From Sodiomyces alkalinus F11 (lineage: Eukaryota > Ascomycota > Sordariomycetes > Glomerellales > Plectosphaerellaceae): a DNA stretch of 64,000 bases. The stretch lies in the NCBI RefSeq assembly GCF_003711515.1, contig NW_021167080.1, forward strand, positions 3,694,155 through 3,758,154, given 5' to 3'. The position numbers and the translations under genes are program-made. The notes under the pieces were generated by a model. That model did no database searches. It worked only from the letters and a program-made list of their open reading frames with translations, and was not told where the DNA came from. This document shows, one piece after another, positions 33,184-44,198 of this stretch. Numbering within the stretch: position 1 is the first letter of the stretch; each line of letters starts with the position of its first letter.

Positions 33184-35172
33184 TTAGATAGCATGGATGA
33201 GCGCGCCGAGCATCTCTTGCCAGTCCCTCGACTCTGGCGCTTCGGGGTCGAGTTTGTCCAGGTGGGCCTGAAGTGTCATCTTGATATCGTCTAGCGACTT
33301 ACCCTGTTCGGCCAAGAGTTCCCGGATCTTCCCCCTGGCGCCGCTATCCTCGGCCGCCAACCAGGCCAGGATGATGTCGATATATTGCAGTGTGTAGAGG
33401 CCCGCGTCGATCCTCTCCAGAAGTGAATAGTCCTCCCCGGCCAGTGTTTCCCTCTCGGATTCATCCATCTGCTCCATTGTCCTTCGAAACTCGGCCTCGA
33501 CCTTCTCAACGGCCTCTGCAAATCTCCGCCGGGTGGCAGCCAGCTGTACTGTCTTCTGATACTTCTTCTCCACGAATTTTGCTTGTGTCCGTATGCGTTC
33601 CGGCGACTCGGCGGGGAGTAGCTGGAGCATCCAGGCGAAGATGCCGAGCAAAAGATCCACGTAGATGCGGTGGTCGTGCCTCTTCATGAATAGGCTGAAG
33701 AGGGGCTTGAGCCCGCCGGCTTCAACCAGCTTCTGGCAGACCTGCGTAGCCGAGAACCCACTCACGGCGTGGTTCAGGAGCCGCACGGTGGGCAGCTTGT
33801 TCATCTTGCTCCCACTGTCGCGCAGCATCAGCACGCACAGCTCGATTCCCTCGGCCTCGAGGAACTTGGTCTTGCCCTCGGGCTCGTCCACGAGGGAGAC
33901 GAGTGTCTCGAATAGGTTCTGCACGTATTCCTCCTCCTCGCCGCCCTTCTCCGGGTCGCGCCTCCGGTAGGGGGCGGCGAGCTGCAGCATCACGTCGACC
34001 ACGTCCATTTCGACGAGCTTGCGCCGCGTCGCGGCCGAGACCTGCGAGATGATAGCGAGCAGCTCGGCGGAGTACTGTCTGTTCTGCGTCACGCCGGCGC
34101 TGACGCCCTCCTCTTTGCGCTGCACGCGGTCGAGGAGCCAGCGGAGCAAGGCGTCGTCCAGGCCGACCGTCTGGGCGACGGCCGGCCGCGACATGGTATT
34201 CTCGACCACGGAAAGCACGTGGTAGACGCCCCCGGCGTCCGTCTCGTCCGACTCGTCGAGCCGCTTGAGGTTCGACACGAGCAGGCCGATGAGGTCCGCC
34301 TCGAGCATGGCATCGACCAGCTTGTTCCAGTCGTCCTCGGTCGATTCGACGTCGTCGGCCGTCAGTTCCGATATCATCTGCACCGTGCTGATGGCGATGT
34401 CCGTGTTGTCGTGGGCCAGCAGCCCCACCAGGCTGGTGACGGTGCCGAGTTTGACCAGCTCGGGCCACAGGTCGGTGTGTTCGGACAGAATCGAAAATTC
34501 CTTGATGGCGGCGTCCAGATCGGCCTCGCTGGCGATGAATTTTTGCGGTTCCTGCTCGTACTTGGCTCGCAGCTCTGCGTTCTTGTTGATGAGCTTCTCG
34601 AAGACGAGCGCCGTCTTCCTCAGCCATGTAGCGCCTATCTCCACAGATAAGGCCGCGTCATCGCCACGGGCTTCGACGAAATCCAGGGCTTGGACTTGTT
34701 CCCTAGACACCCCGCCTCCAAAGAAGCGGCCCTCGTCGTCTTCGTCTGGTGGAGGTTCCGGTCCGTAGTCGCCGGTATCGCCTTCGTCTGTAGGAGGAGG
34801 CGCGGGGCCGGCTTCCATGTCGACGTCCTCATTTTCGTTTGCGACGCGGTCGTGGCGACTGTTCCGATCGCTTGCGCTCAACTTGGCCGACTTGTATATC
34901 TCATCTACAGCAGGAATAGGAATCAGCCGTCCGCTTCTCTCAAATACAAAGTATAAAAATTGAAGTCAAATAATCCGAAAGATTAGGAGACATACTCGGA
35001 TCGCGCACTGGATCTAGCTTCCGCTTACCGGACGATCCAACATTCTATAGAGTCCGACTCGTGTTAGTCCATAACCTGAACTCTGCGCAGTGTCGAAAGC
35101 GACCCATGATGTGAGTGAGAAATAAGGGAAGGAAGCAAGGCTCACTTTGAAAAGTTCATCTACGCTCGTCAT
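33184..35172 (-). CDS. CTNNBL1: Beta-catenin-like protein 1 (CTNNBL1), splicing-associated ARM-repeat protein
   Basis: Exons 35172-35146, 35044-34996 and 34904-33184 encode 598 aa. The N terminus is MTSVDELFK then NVGSSGKRKLDPVRDP, a basic stretch like the nuclear signal of the human protein. An acidic Pro-rich segment follows (DMEAGPAPPPTDEGDTGDYG). From about residue 90 comes the conserved helical repeat body: VEIGATWLRKTALVFEKLIN, SEHTDLWPELVKLGTVTSLV, AHDNTDIAISTVQMISELT, and RRRFAEAVEKVEAEFRR. CTNNBL1 is an armadillo-repeat partner of the Prp19/CDC5L spliceosome complex. Length is close to the human protein (about 560 aa). With the U5-40K gene it is one of two spliceosome genes in the window, but they are 30 kb apart and unrelated in arrangement. 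Confidence 0.93.
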
Positions 35173-35846
35173 GTTTGATGCGCCGTCGTCCTCTGCGATG
35201 TCACAGATCCTGGTGGGTTGATGGGCGTCGAGCTTCGCACTCTATTTCGAATGGAATTGAATAGGTCACTAGGCATTGAATACTAAGAAGTAGAATACAG
35301 AGAAAAGAAAAGAAGAGAAAAGAAAGAATAGAAAGGAAAACTTGCGAGCGACAGGGCGGGATATTTGGGGTGTTTGGCAGAAGTTCTGGAGGTCCAGTCG
35401 TACGTGTTACGAGGTTGAGGAAAGATCCGAGTCGAGCACTCACCGGAAAGAAGCTCGGAAGCTCCCACCTTACCGAGTCCCACCGAGACACCCACCGACT
35501 TCACCGAGAGTCGTGACCAGCAGCAGCATAGTGCCATTCTATATGCATACCAACAGAGACCCACATGGTCTGCCTCGTTAAATTGAAAGGTACATGACTT
35601 CAAGTCCTCGCCTTGGGAGCTGCAAGTGATCAACGTCGGGAGCACCTACTTCATCCGCAGGGAGTCACGGTTTTATAGAGACGATTTGCCTCGAAAAGCC
35701 TCCATTTTATCACCAAGTAGTCATTTCAAACTGTTTCCAAGTTTATATAATACATGGCTGCCGGGCTGGGTATTTCAATCGTCTAAGATCCCTGGGAACG
35801 CTTCACTTCTGGTCTCGGTGTTCTTGCCAACGCCGTATCCAAGAAA
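35173..35846. promoter_or_regulatory. Divergent promoter region between CTNNBL1 and the phosphoglycerate-mutase-like gene
   Basis: 674 bp. It includes a purine-rich AAGAAAAGAAAAG run at about 35285-35340. No specific sites are called. Confidence 0.5.
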
Positions 35847-36723
35847 ATGCCCCCAACACTGGTCCTCATCCGCCATGCCCAGGCATTACACAACGCCAAC
35901 AATAAGTCTAACCCTCAGTTCCAGCGCCCGACCTTGAGTAACATAACGCCTCTAACTGTATTATACAGAATTATGACCTCCCAGACCCCGACTTGACGAG
36001 TTTGGGAGTAGAGCAGTGTGAAGAACTGCGCAAGAGCCTGGTTGAACACTTCGCCGACGTCCGTGATGCGGCCATTATCGTGAGCCCCATGAGGCGCACA
36101 ATCCAGACGGCCTTGCTTTCGCTAGACTGGCTGCTCGAGCGTGGAACGCCTATCCAAGCCGACGCACGGTGGCAAGGTACGCGCTCACCCGCTCAACTGT
36201 AGAGCAGTATTCGCCTAGGTTTTTTTTTTTCCTGGGGGTTTTTTTTTCCTCCTTTGTTTGCTCCTGAGATCTTTCGCCCCTGATGTTGATGGCTTTGCTA
36301 GAAAACTCCGGCAAGCCTTGCGATACTGGTACCCCGGTGACTGCGCTGGCTAGGGAGTTTCCCGTCATCGACTACTCCACGTTGGATCCGGTCTATCCGG
36401 ACAAGACTTCGCCTGCCGGTGCCAAATACGCATACAACCGCAAGGCTATCCTGAGCCGCGGGCAGTCGGCCTTGGAGAGTCTTCGCCAACGTCCCGAGAA
36501 GTTCATCTTTGTCGTCTCTCATTCTGGATTCCTCCGCCTCGGTCTGGCGGGTTATTGGTTCTTCAATGCCGACTACAGAGTGTTCGATCTGGAAAGCGAT
36601 GGTAGCCTGAAGCAGTGGGAGTCAACGGCCAGTGGCGGGCTTGGGAAATCATTGACTGTGCCTGTACCGCTCGGTTTCGAACTTCCCGAAGAGGACATCG
36701 AGATGCCGCCCGAGAATGCATAG
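35847..36723 (+). CDS. Histidine-phosphatase (phosphoglycerate mutase) family protein; first junction unresolved
   Basis: The start MPPTLVLIRHAQALHN carries the family RHG-type motif (RHAQ here). Later blocks are LTSLGVEQCEELRK, IIVSPMRRTIQTALLSLDWL, ENSGKPCDTGTPVTALAREF and FIFVVSHSGFLRLGLAGYWF, with the second catalytic His in VSHSGF. Exon 2 ends at 36176 and exon 3 is 36302-36723 (G|AA junction, clear). The junction between exon 1 and exon 2 is not clear: the expected acceptor at 35968 needs phase 0, but no GT donor after the RHAQ motif has that phase. One workable pair, 35938 to 35984, makes a 47-nt intron and loses the NYDLPDP residues. The enzymes use a phospho-His intermediate; the substrate is unknown. 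Its stop lies 31 bp from the stop of GUF1. Confidence 0.78.
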
Positions 36724-36754
36724 ATAACCGGGGGACGATTGTCGCTCGTCTGCA

Positions 36755-39175
36755 TTACTTGGCCAAGAAGCTCTGGAAAGCCGATTGGTCGATTGTCACG
36801 TTGCCCACGGCACGCAGTCGTTTTCGGCCGGCTTTCTGTTTCTCTAGGAGTTTTCGACGGCGGGTGATGTCGCTGGCGTGCAGTTTGGCGAGGACGTCTT
36901 TCCGGAATGGCTTCAACGTCTCGCGAGCGACAATCTTTTTGCCTGCTGCAGCCTGGATCACAACCTCTGTGGGCTCAAGTCAGTACAAGTAGGAACTCTA
37001 CCAATCGATAGATAGACAGAACCAGTGAGGATAAGGGAAACGAGGCACTCGTCTAGAGGGGCATAGCATACCAAACATTTGACGATCCACATGTTCCTTG
37101 AACTTGGTCACCCACTGCCGGCCTAATCTCTCGGCTTGTGATGTGTGTATCACGCGGCAGATAGCGTCAACAGGGACCTTGTTGACTAGCAGCTGCAGTT
37201 TGGTCAAGTCGCTTCGCCGCCACTCAGCATCCTCGTAATCTAGAGTAGCATAACCCTTTCTTCGGGTTCGTCAGCAAAAAGAGAGCACCGACGAAGCATA
37301 ACAGGACACAAATCCCAACTTACGTTGCGCCTTTCAGTTTCCCGAAAAGGTCGTCGACTAATTGTGACGCCGGTATATCGTACTGCAGAATTACTTGAGT
37401 GGTGTGGAAGAATTCAAGGCTTTTCTGCTCGCCTCGAATGCTCTCGCAAAGCTCGATGACGCGACCAAGGTATTCTTCAGGCATGGTTATTGTTGCTTTG
37501 ACGAATCTGGATAATTTCAGGATCAGTAAAAATTTCTCATCAGGGAGCAAGTATGGCAATCGAGAAAAGCACATACGGCTCGTAAACGGCGGCACCTCGC
37601 ATGCGATGGTCATCCGTGGTTGGGAACTCGGCTGGGTTCTGGTATATCGTCTCAGTTCCGTCCGCCCAGACGACACGGGTAGGCACGGTTGGATCCGTGA
37701 TGATAACGCTGCCCCCGTGTTCCTGCCGTAGACGATCTTGAAAGACAGAGCAGTGGAGGCTGCCCAAGAATCCCAGACGCCAGCCAGAACCGAGCGCCTC
37801 GGAGAAGTCTTTCTGCAAAGTCACGCTGCGGTCGTTGAGCGTGAGCTGGCTGATACTGTCAGCCAAGCGACCATAGTCGCTTTGATCCACTGGAAAAGCG
37901 CCCACAAAAACCATCGGCTTCGGCTCCTCGAAGCCCGGGTATGGCTCCACGAGGTTCTCGGCAGAAACAGTGGTAAAGGTATCCCCGAGCTTGGCATCCT
38001 GGATCCGTTTCATGCCGGGATTGAAGAACATATAGCCTACCTGGCCCGCACGAAGGACGCTCTGGGGCACAGGACCAGGATACTGGATGCCCACTTCTCC
38101 CACCGTGTACCGGTTCCCAGTTCCCAGAGAGACGAGACTGTCGCCTGCTTTAACCTGTCCATCAAAGACCCGAACGAGTAAGATGACGCCACGGAAGTTA
38201 TCGTACCACGAGTCGACGAGCATCATGCGCAGCGGCTTGGACGTGTCGCCCTGGGGCGCAGGGATTTGCTCAATCACCGCCGGCAGAATGCTGGGGACAT
38301 TCTTGCCAGTTTTGGCAGAGACAAGCACGGCATCGGCCGGATTCAGTTCAAAGGACGTCTCCATTTGTTCCAGAACCCTCGGTACGTCGGCGGAGGGCAT
38401 ATCGATCTTGTTGACGACAGGGATCAGGGCGAGGTCTTGGGCGAAAGCTAGGTGAAAGTTGGAGACGGTCTGGGCCTGGATGCCCTGGCTCGCATCGACG
38501 AGCAAGAGAGCACCCCCGCAGCTGGCATACGATCGAGTCACCTCGGCCCGGAAATCGACATGGCCGGGAGTATCGACCAGGTGAAGCAGGTAGTCCTCGC
38601 CCTTGTGGTTATAGATCATGGTGCAAGTTTGGGCCTTGACGGTAATACCGCGCTCCCGCTCGACGTCCAATTTGTCCTGCGAACCGGAAGAAGTTAGCTT
38701 TCTCGAGTTTTACAGAGAAAGAGAAGAGAAATAATCAAGACGTAATAGGGACCAAGCTCACCAATATCTGCTTGTTGGACCCATTGGCGGAGATGGTGCC
38801 AGTAAATTCCAGGAGGCGGTCGCTAAGCGTACTCTTGCCATGATCGATATGGGCAACGATGCAGAAGTTCCGGTATCGTTCAATAGGAATGGCGGCAATG
38901 CGCCGCTCCAACTCGGGACGAGGAAAGTCGCCTGGGCCTTTGGGGGCCGCATACGCTGAACAGCCACTAACATGAAATCCTCGGACGAGGCTCGGAAAGA
39001 CGCCCTGTAAGCGAGGGGAGACTGAAGGATTTCCCAATTGGGGAAACGGTAATATTTGGGGCGCACATGGTCGAGTGTTCGTCCGTGAGAAGGATGTCAA
39101 CCGAGCCAGACGACTTCGTCCCAGGCCCAGGCGCATGCCCATGGAACCCAGCAGGACAGCCGAAGAATTCCTCAT
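36755..39175 (-). CDS. GUF1: Mitochondrial translation factor GUF1 (EF4/LepA-type GTPase)
   Basis: Exons 39175-38762, 38676-37577, 37506-37324, 37259-37072 and 36966-36755 encode 698 aa. The first ~70 residues are Arg/Ser/Leu-rich without acidic patches ([20 protein letters not shown]), a good mitochondrial presequence. GTPase motifs: AHIDHGKST (P loop), RERGIT (switch I), DTPGHVDF (switch II), NKID and a VSAKTG-type G5. The elongation-factor domains II, III and V follow, then the LepA-specific C-terminal domain ([37 protein letters not shown]). GUF1 binds mitochondrial ribosomes and supports translation under stress, proposed to act by back-translocation. The start is the first ATG of the frame, just ahead of the presequence. 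Its end converges with the preceding gene at 31 bp. Confidence 0.95.
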
Positions 39176-39990
39176 CAAGCCAGCTGATCACCGAAGCAAG
39201 CTGTGGAATTGTGTCATCTGCGGGGTACTCCTCTCAAGTTGAGATAGACCTACACAGTCGGAACAGACGTAGTTAACATGACGACGGGTCTCAAATTATC
39301 GGAGTCACCATGGATGCGAGAGCTCACAAGACGAAGAGCAGGTATGGATACACAGATCGGATAGCTCCATCTAGAAAATCTGCAGATCGCAGCACGCGCT
39401 CCATTTAGCCAACGCGTTATCAGTGCGGTGCAATTATCCGTGTGAAGACTAACGGGCTTATGGGGGTACAGCTGATTAGTGGGATTTATCAAGTTATCGC
39501 GACCCGGCTATGCCTAGTTCCGTGCCGTTTCTTCCGAAACTAGCACCCCCTTATGCGAAAGTGATGTCATATCCGCGGAGCCGGTGTGCCTTCTGTTTGG
39601 CAGGTGACAAGTTACCCGGCCAATCGCCTTCAAGCCGATGGCCTGAGCGCTATTGCCGCTCAGCGCGATTTGAACCGGCCAGCGGGGCAACAACGCAAAC
39701 CCCCGCCATTCAAGGTACGTACACTGGATTATATTCTCAAGTTTTTGTGTTTCGCCTGTCGCTCCTTTTTCACCCCCGCTTCGAAATTTGAACGTGAGCG
39801 ATTGACGAGGTGTTACTTTTTTTTTTTTTTGGATCTCATAGATCTTGGGATAGAACTTTGGGACGGTTTCCCTTTCACTCGAGATCATCCAGCCGGCCTT
39901 GAACTCTCATCTTTGCCGGCCACCTTAGCTTCGTCCGCCCGGTTAGCGTAACAAGAATATTCCGAGACGACACTCGTGTTCTGGATCTCG
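39176..39990. promoter_or_regulatory. Divergent promoter region between GUF1 and the phosphoserine phosphatase
   Basis: 815 bp. It has a T-run of about 14 near 39818-39831. A stretch at 39661-39715 (GATTTGAACCGG) looked tRNA-like at first but does not fold. No gene is seen. Confidence 0.5.
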
Positions 39991-41463
39991 ATGGGTGAGG
40001 ACGCAAGCACAAACACGACCAATGTGCCACGACGTGGGTCGTCGGTCACTTCGCCACGCCCTCAGTTGACCGCGTCTAAGAGGAGCAGTTCCTTTCTGCT
40101 GGAGCATCAGCAGTACCGCCCTCCCCAGCAACCGGAGGGGCGGTTCGGCATCGACACCGTGGTCGAAGACCTAGGGAACAAAGTTCCTTCGCCGAGAAAG
40201 CCCGTGACTACTTTCAATGGCATTCCCTCTCCTGAGCACCCCCCTACCGTGGTGGATGGCTTAACCCACACTTACTCGCACCCCAACTGTGCGCCCCTCC
40301 CTGGACAGAAAACGAGCCGCTTGATCGCCACGCTCTTTTACAATCCAAATGCGTCACGGTCATCCCCAGCCGGTCTTGGGACGCCGCCAACGGCCGCCAC
40401 GTCCGATGCTTCGGGGTCAGGAGCTGATCTCCCCGCGAATCTCGCCCCGACGCAGAACCCGGAAGCGTTCCCTCTCGAACCTCCCACCGCGGAGTCGGAA
40501 CAGCTAGACCATCTCTATGGCTCATACGTCTCGCCAATGTGTATCACATCGTTCCTCCACCTCATGTCGACCTTCCCCCTGCCCCAGGGCGAAACCGAAA
40601 TGACATCGTCCCATCGCTGCCTCGACAACCAGGAAGGCGCCAGGGTGGTGGAGCTGACACTCTCGCCTGCGCCGTCCACGGACTTCCTCAGTCTGAAGGA
40701 CCTGCGCATGCACGAGCTCATCTACCGGTTCGAGAGGGAGTGGAGCGTTGACGTCGCGCTACAGTGGGATACCCTGTGGAGGCGCTATCCGAAACTGGTG
40801 GTCTTCGACATGGACAGCACCCTCATCACCCAGGAGGTCATCGACCTCCTAGCCGCCACCATCACGGACCCTCCCGACCTGGCCGCCCGTGTGGCCGACA
40901 TCACCCACCGCGCCATGCTGGGCGAGCTCGAGTTCGACGCCGCCTTCCGCGAACGCGTGCGGCTCCTCAAGGGCCTGCCCGGCACCATCTTCACCGACCT
41001 GCGCAAGGAGCTGGACGTCACCAAGGGCGTCCCCCAGGTGATCAAGGCTCTCAAGCGCCTGGGCGTGAAGACGGCCGTTCTGTCGGGTGGTTTCCTGCCG
41101 CTCACCAGCTGGCTCGCGGGCGAGCTCGGCATCGACCACGCCCACGCCAACGAGGTGGTCATCGACGAGGCGACCGGTCGGCTTACGGGCGAGGTCAAGG
41201 GGACCATCGTCGGCAAGGAGCGCAAGCGTGAGCTGCTCATCGAGATCGCCGGGAAGGAAAGGGTGGACCTGTCGCAGGTGGTAGCCGTGGGCGATGGCGC
41301 GAATGACTTGTTCATGATGGATGCCGCGGGCCTGGGCGTAGCCTGGAACGCGAAGCCGAGGGTGCAAATGGAGGCCGATGTGAGGTTGAACAGCGAGACT
41401 ATGTTGGACTTGCTGTTCATGTTTGGCTTCACTGCGGAGGAAATAGATCAGCTTATTGCATGA
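39991..41463 (+). CDS. SER2: Phosphoserine phosphatase (SerB/Ser2, HAD family)
   Basis: A single exon of 490 aa from the ATG at 39991; codons before it in frame are not ATG. HAD motif I is VFDMDSTLI with nucleophile Asp273 and acid/base Asp275. The cap contains VIDLLAATI and GELEFDAAFRERVRLLKG, motif II is VLSGGF (Ser365), the conserved Lys is in the GTIVGKERKRELL region, and motif IV is VGDGANDLFMM (Asp435). The enzyme hydrolyses phosphoserine to serine, the last step of phosphorylated serine synthesis in the cytosol. The N-terminal ~270 residues are longer than the yeast enzyme. They include a Ser/Pro-rich leader, then regulatory-domain-like sequence (SRLIATLFYNPN, YVSPMCITSFLHLMSTFPLP, ARVVELTLSPAP) resembling the extended N-terminal domain of many fungal and bacterial SerB proteins. 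Confidence 0.95.
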   Translation: MGEDASTNTTNVPRRGSSVTSPRPQLTASKRSSSFLLEHQQYRPPQQPEGRFGIDTVVEDLGNKVPSPRKPVTTFNGIPSPEHPPTVVDGLTHTYSHPNCAPLPGQKTSRLIATLFYNPNASRSSPAGLGTPPTAATSDASGSGADLPANLAPTQNPEAFPLEPPTAESEQLDHLYGSYVSPMCITSFLHLMSTFPLPQGETEMTSSHRCLDNQEGARVVELTLSPAPSTDFLSLKDLRMHELIYRFEREWSVDVALQWDTLWRRYPKLVVFDMDSTLITQEVIDLLAATITDPPDLAARVADITHRAMLGELEFDAAFRERVRLLKGLPGTIFTDLRKELDVTKGVPQVIKALKRLGVKTAVLSGGFLPLTSWLAGELGIDHAHANEVVIDEATGRLTGEVKGTIVGKERKRELLIEIAGKERVDLSQVVAVGDGANDLFMMDAAGLGVAWNAKPRVQMEADVRLNSETMLDLLFMFGFTAEEIDQLIA

Positions 41464-41857
41464 GGCATTTTCGGAAACGGGACGGGGCAGGCAAAGGTGT
41501 CATGACGAGCTGGGCATTTCTGTGAAGTTGCAACCTCCTCTCATATCACCGACTTGATTGGATACCTCTCTCACGAATATATACCTTTCTCTGTTTATCA
41601 TATCTGTTTCTTGACGCTCCAGCTTTTTTTCTTCTTCTTGGGACGTAATTTGGCTACCATTGGGGCGCCGAGACGGTGTCAGTCACGTTTACGGCAATGG
41701 AACGAGAGCCAAAAGGGAGTGGGTGATGCTCCTAACCATCCGTCCTTCTACCTTTTATCTACAAATGGAATTTCACACTTGATTGTTTGCGGTGCTTGCA
41801 CCGCCAGTCTCTTCACCAACAGCCAACATCCTGTTTTACAGCTCCAGCCTAGGCAGT
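41464..41857. other. Short convergent intergenic region
   Basis: 394 bp holding the 3' untranslated regions of the phosphoserine phosphatase (+) and the 128-aa mitochondrial-type gene (-); T-rich near 41625-41640. Confidence 0.55.
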
Positions 41858-42678
41858 CTAAGGGTAGCCCTCCTTACCCCACTTGTTGAACCTCTCGTGA
41901 AGCTCCTGTGTCCTCGAGTTAGCACGGTCCCGCGTCCCGCAGGTCATGAGAGAACGAGAGGAGCTATGGCGCCCGAAACTCATCTCGGGGCGCAGTGGTT
42001 GATCAAAACCGATGAGGGTCCAAATTGTACTTGTACTTTTGGTTTCCTTCTCAATCTGACCGGCCCAACTGGGTGTATGGGGAGAAAATAGCTGCGGAGA
42101 AACGTCGTTGAAAGGAGCTAGCGTACCTTGGAAACGGTGACTTCGGGAACGACGACGACATTGACAGCGCTAGGCGCGTCCTTGGGCTCGTTCTTGCGGT
42201 CTCCGCCGGGGTAATAGCGGTAGGCACCCGAGCCGTTGGTCTCCCAGGGAGCTCCGGCCTTGGCGATCTGGCTCTCGGAGGTGGACTTGGTAGGGGAGCT
42301 GCCTATATAGAGAGCAAAGAAAAGGATGGTCAGTCTTTGAATTTCGATTTCGAAGGCCAGGTTTAGCGGGTTTTGGGGGAAGAGGGTATTCATACCAAAG
42401 TAGAAAGCAGCGCCGGCGACAGCGCAGGCCACAACACCACCCATAATCTACGGCGACAAAAGACTGTCAGCTATCTTTCCCCGCTCTAACCTCAGCTCCA
42501 GTCTAGGACGAGGTGGCACCGGAGCTCCCGTGCAGGCGGTGGAGCAGGTCATATGGATACCACGCACATAAATCTCGGGGTTGCGCCTTTCCTCCTGACG
42601 GAGAGCCTTCTTGCTCTGGTCCTCGGTCAGACGACGGAGGGTGGTGCTGAACGACCTGCGGGCGATGAAGGAGGCCAT
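41858..42678 (-). CDS. Small mitochondrial-type single-pass membrane protein, function unknown
   Basis: Exons 42678-42568, 42447-42396, 42302-42127 and 41905-41858 encode 128 aa. The start MASFIARRSFSTTLRRL is a typical mitochondrial presequence with an RxFST cleavage-like motif. One membrane helix follows (IMGGVVACAVAGAAFYFG), built across the second splice. The rest is soluble: KAGAPWETNGSGAYRYYPGG, KDAPSAVNVVVVPEVTVSK, and the last exon ELHERFNKWGKEGYP. The final exon is supported because without it the frame ends at VSKVR, whereas KELHERFNKWGKEGY matches my recollection of the conserved tail of this ascomycete protein group. I infer a mitochondrial inner-membrane protein. I know no established function. 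CCAAT motifs lie 130-170 bp upstream. Confidence 0.75.
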
Positions 42679-44198
42679 TTTGACTGTTAATCGGGCAGGT
42701 CAATTCGTATGGGGGCTGAGTTGAAGTGTCGAGTCGCTGGCAAGGCGGTTGGGACGTATGTCGTATGATTCAAGATAAATGCGCTGCTGTTGACGTTTAC
42801 CGGGAGAAATGGATTGGTCGGCTTTGAGAAGGATCGTGATTGGCCAATCAAACGCGATGAGGGTTCGAGAAAGCGCAAGACAACGTTTTACTTCTTATTG
42901 CATTTGGGCATTCTAACATCTCGGTTATAGGCAATATTGATCATGTGTACTGACTATACCGGGTAATTAATTGATGGACGATACGGCATAGTGGTATGTG
43001 CACAGTCCCCTTGCTTTCCAGTATTACAAAGACCTTTGCTTGTATCAATAAACCAGGTCTCAATATCCGATCAAGCACTCGGTGGATCGATAAGAGACCA
43101 TGAATGCGAAAAGACTTTGCAGCACGTAATATTAAAGACGCAAGAATTTCCATATCCCGAGATGGCATGGTTTTTTTTATTTCTTTTTTTTGGAGATCCT
43201 GGAACTATGCTCCATTCAGGGGCTAAGAGGGGTTTCAACCAGTTACACGTGTAGATACCTACGTATGGTGAGAGGAACATCTAGGTATTCAATATGTACG
43301 GATACTGCATGCACCAGAATTGCGTGTCCGATATCCAGCAAACTGCAACTGAGCAGGCAAGCAAGCAAGGAAATTGATGAAAAGTGATGTGAAAAGCAAT
43401 TTTATGCGATCATGCCGAGACTATGCACAACCCATAATCCGAGTCTTATTGGTTCTTTGCCTTTTACAGTGGGTCTGATAAGGTTCTTGCCGGGTTGACT
43501 GTTGGTGCTCGGGTCGCTCCTGTATCCGTGGCTTTGGTCCCGTCACCATCCACCCGGTCGGCCAGACAGAGTGCAGGGTAGCGCTTTCTTCGCCCTGGAT
43601 AGGGAGCTGAGGAAAAGAAACGACACAGTTCTCCTCCCCTTTCCCCCCCAAGGGCGACCTGCTTCGTATATCGCAACGATCCGATTCCCCTCTCTCATCC
43701 CTTCCTTTCTCTTCCTTCCCACTATTACACTCATTTCTCTTCGTTTTCCGTGCCATCTTTTATTTAACGTAACCTCTTGCTAATAGGACTTTCTTCGAAC
43801 TTCGTTACTAATACACCCAACCACCACGCGGCTCTCACTAGCGGCATCACCGGGCCACACGGCATTCGCAAGCGACACAGCTCAACCTTCCATCTCGTTT
43901 TCTTAGACAACGTCTACCGCTACTTGCAAATCGCTTTCAGCCTGTCACGCACGAGACTGTTTCAATATATACGTTCTATAATCTAACGCCATACTCTTGT
44001 TGACGAACTCCGAGAAGCGAGCGAGCAGCATCAAAAACTACATTCCACGCGAGTTAATTTTAATCATTCGATGACCGAGTCGACAATACGCCAAATATAG
44101 CGGAAAGTACACAAACCATAGCGAGATATTTGCCTGAAAAGACGCGATTTCGAACACGTCCAACGACGACTATTCCGACCGCTTCTTGGTACCGAGTG
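42679..44198. promoter_or_regulatory. Divergent intergenic region between the mitochondrial-type gene and ERF2
   Basis: 1.5 kb. The left end carries CCAAT motifs listed separately. C/T-rich sequence at 43630-43750 and after fits an ERF2 promoter and leader. No gene is seen. Confidence 0.5.
42813..42848. promoter_or_regulatory. CCAAT-box cluster including a palindromic pair
   Basis: ATTGG at 42813-42817 and the palindrome ATTGGCCAAT at 42839-42848 give three CCAAT-type motifs 135-170 bp upstream of the start codon of the mitochondrial-type gene. In fungi the CCAAT-binding HAP complex is a known activator of mitochondrial genes; binding here is inferred from the motif only. Confidence 0.45.

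Noticed and set aside
39661..39720. A possible tRNA on the minus strand (GGTTCAAATC-like)
   Set aside because: The stem flanking the presumed T-loop does not pair, and no A-box or acceptor stem fits.
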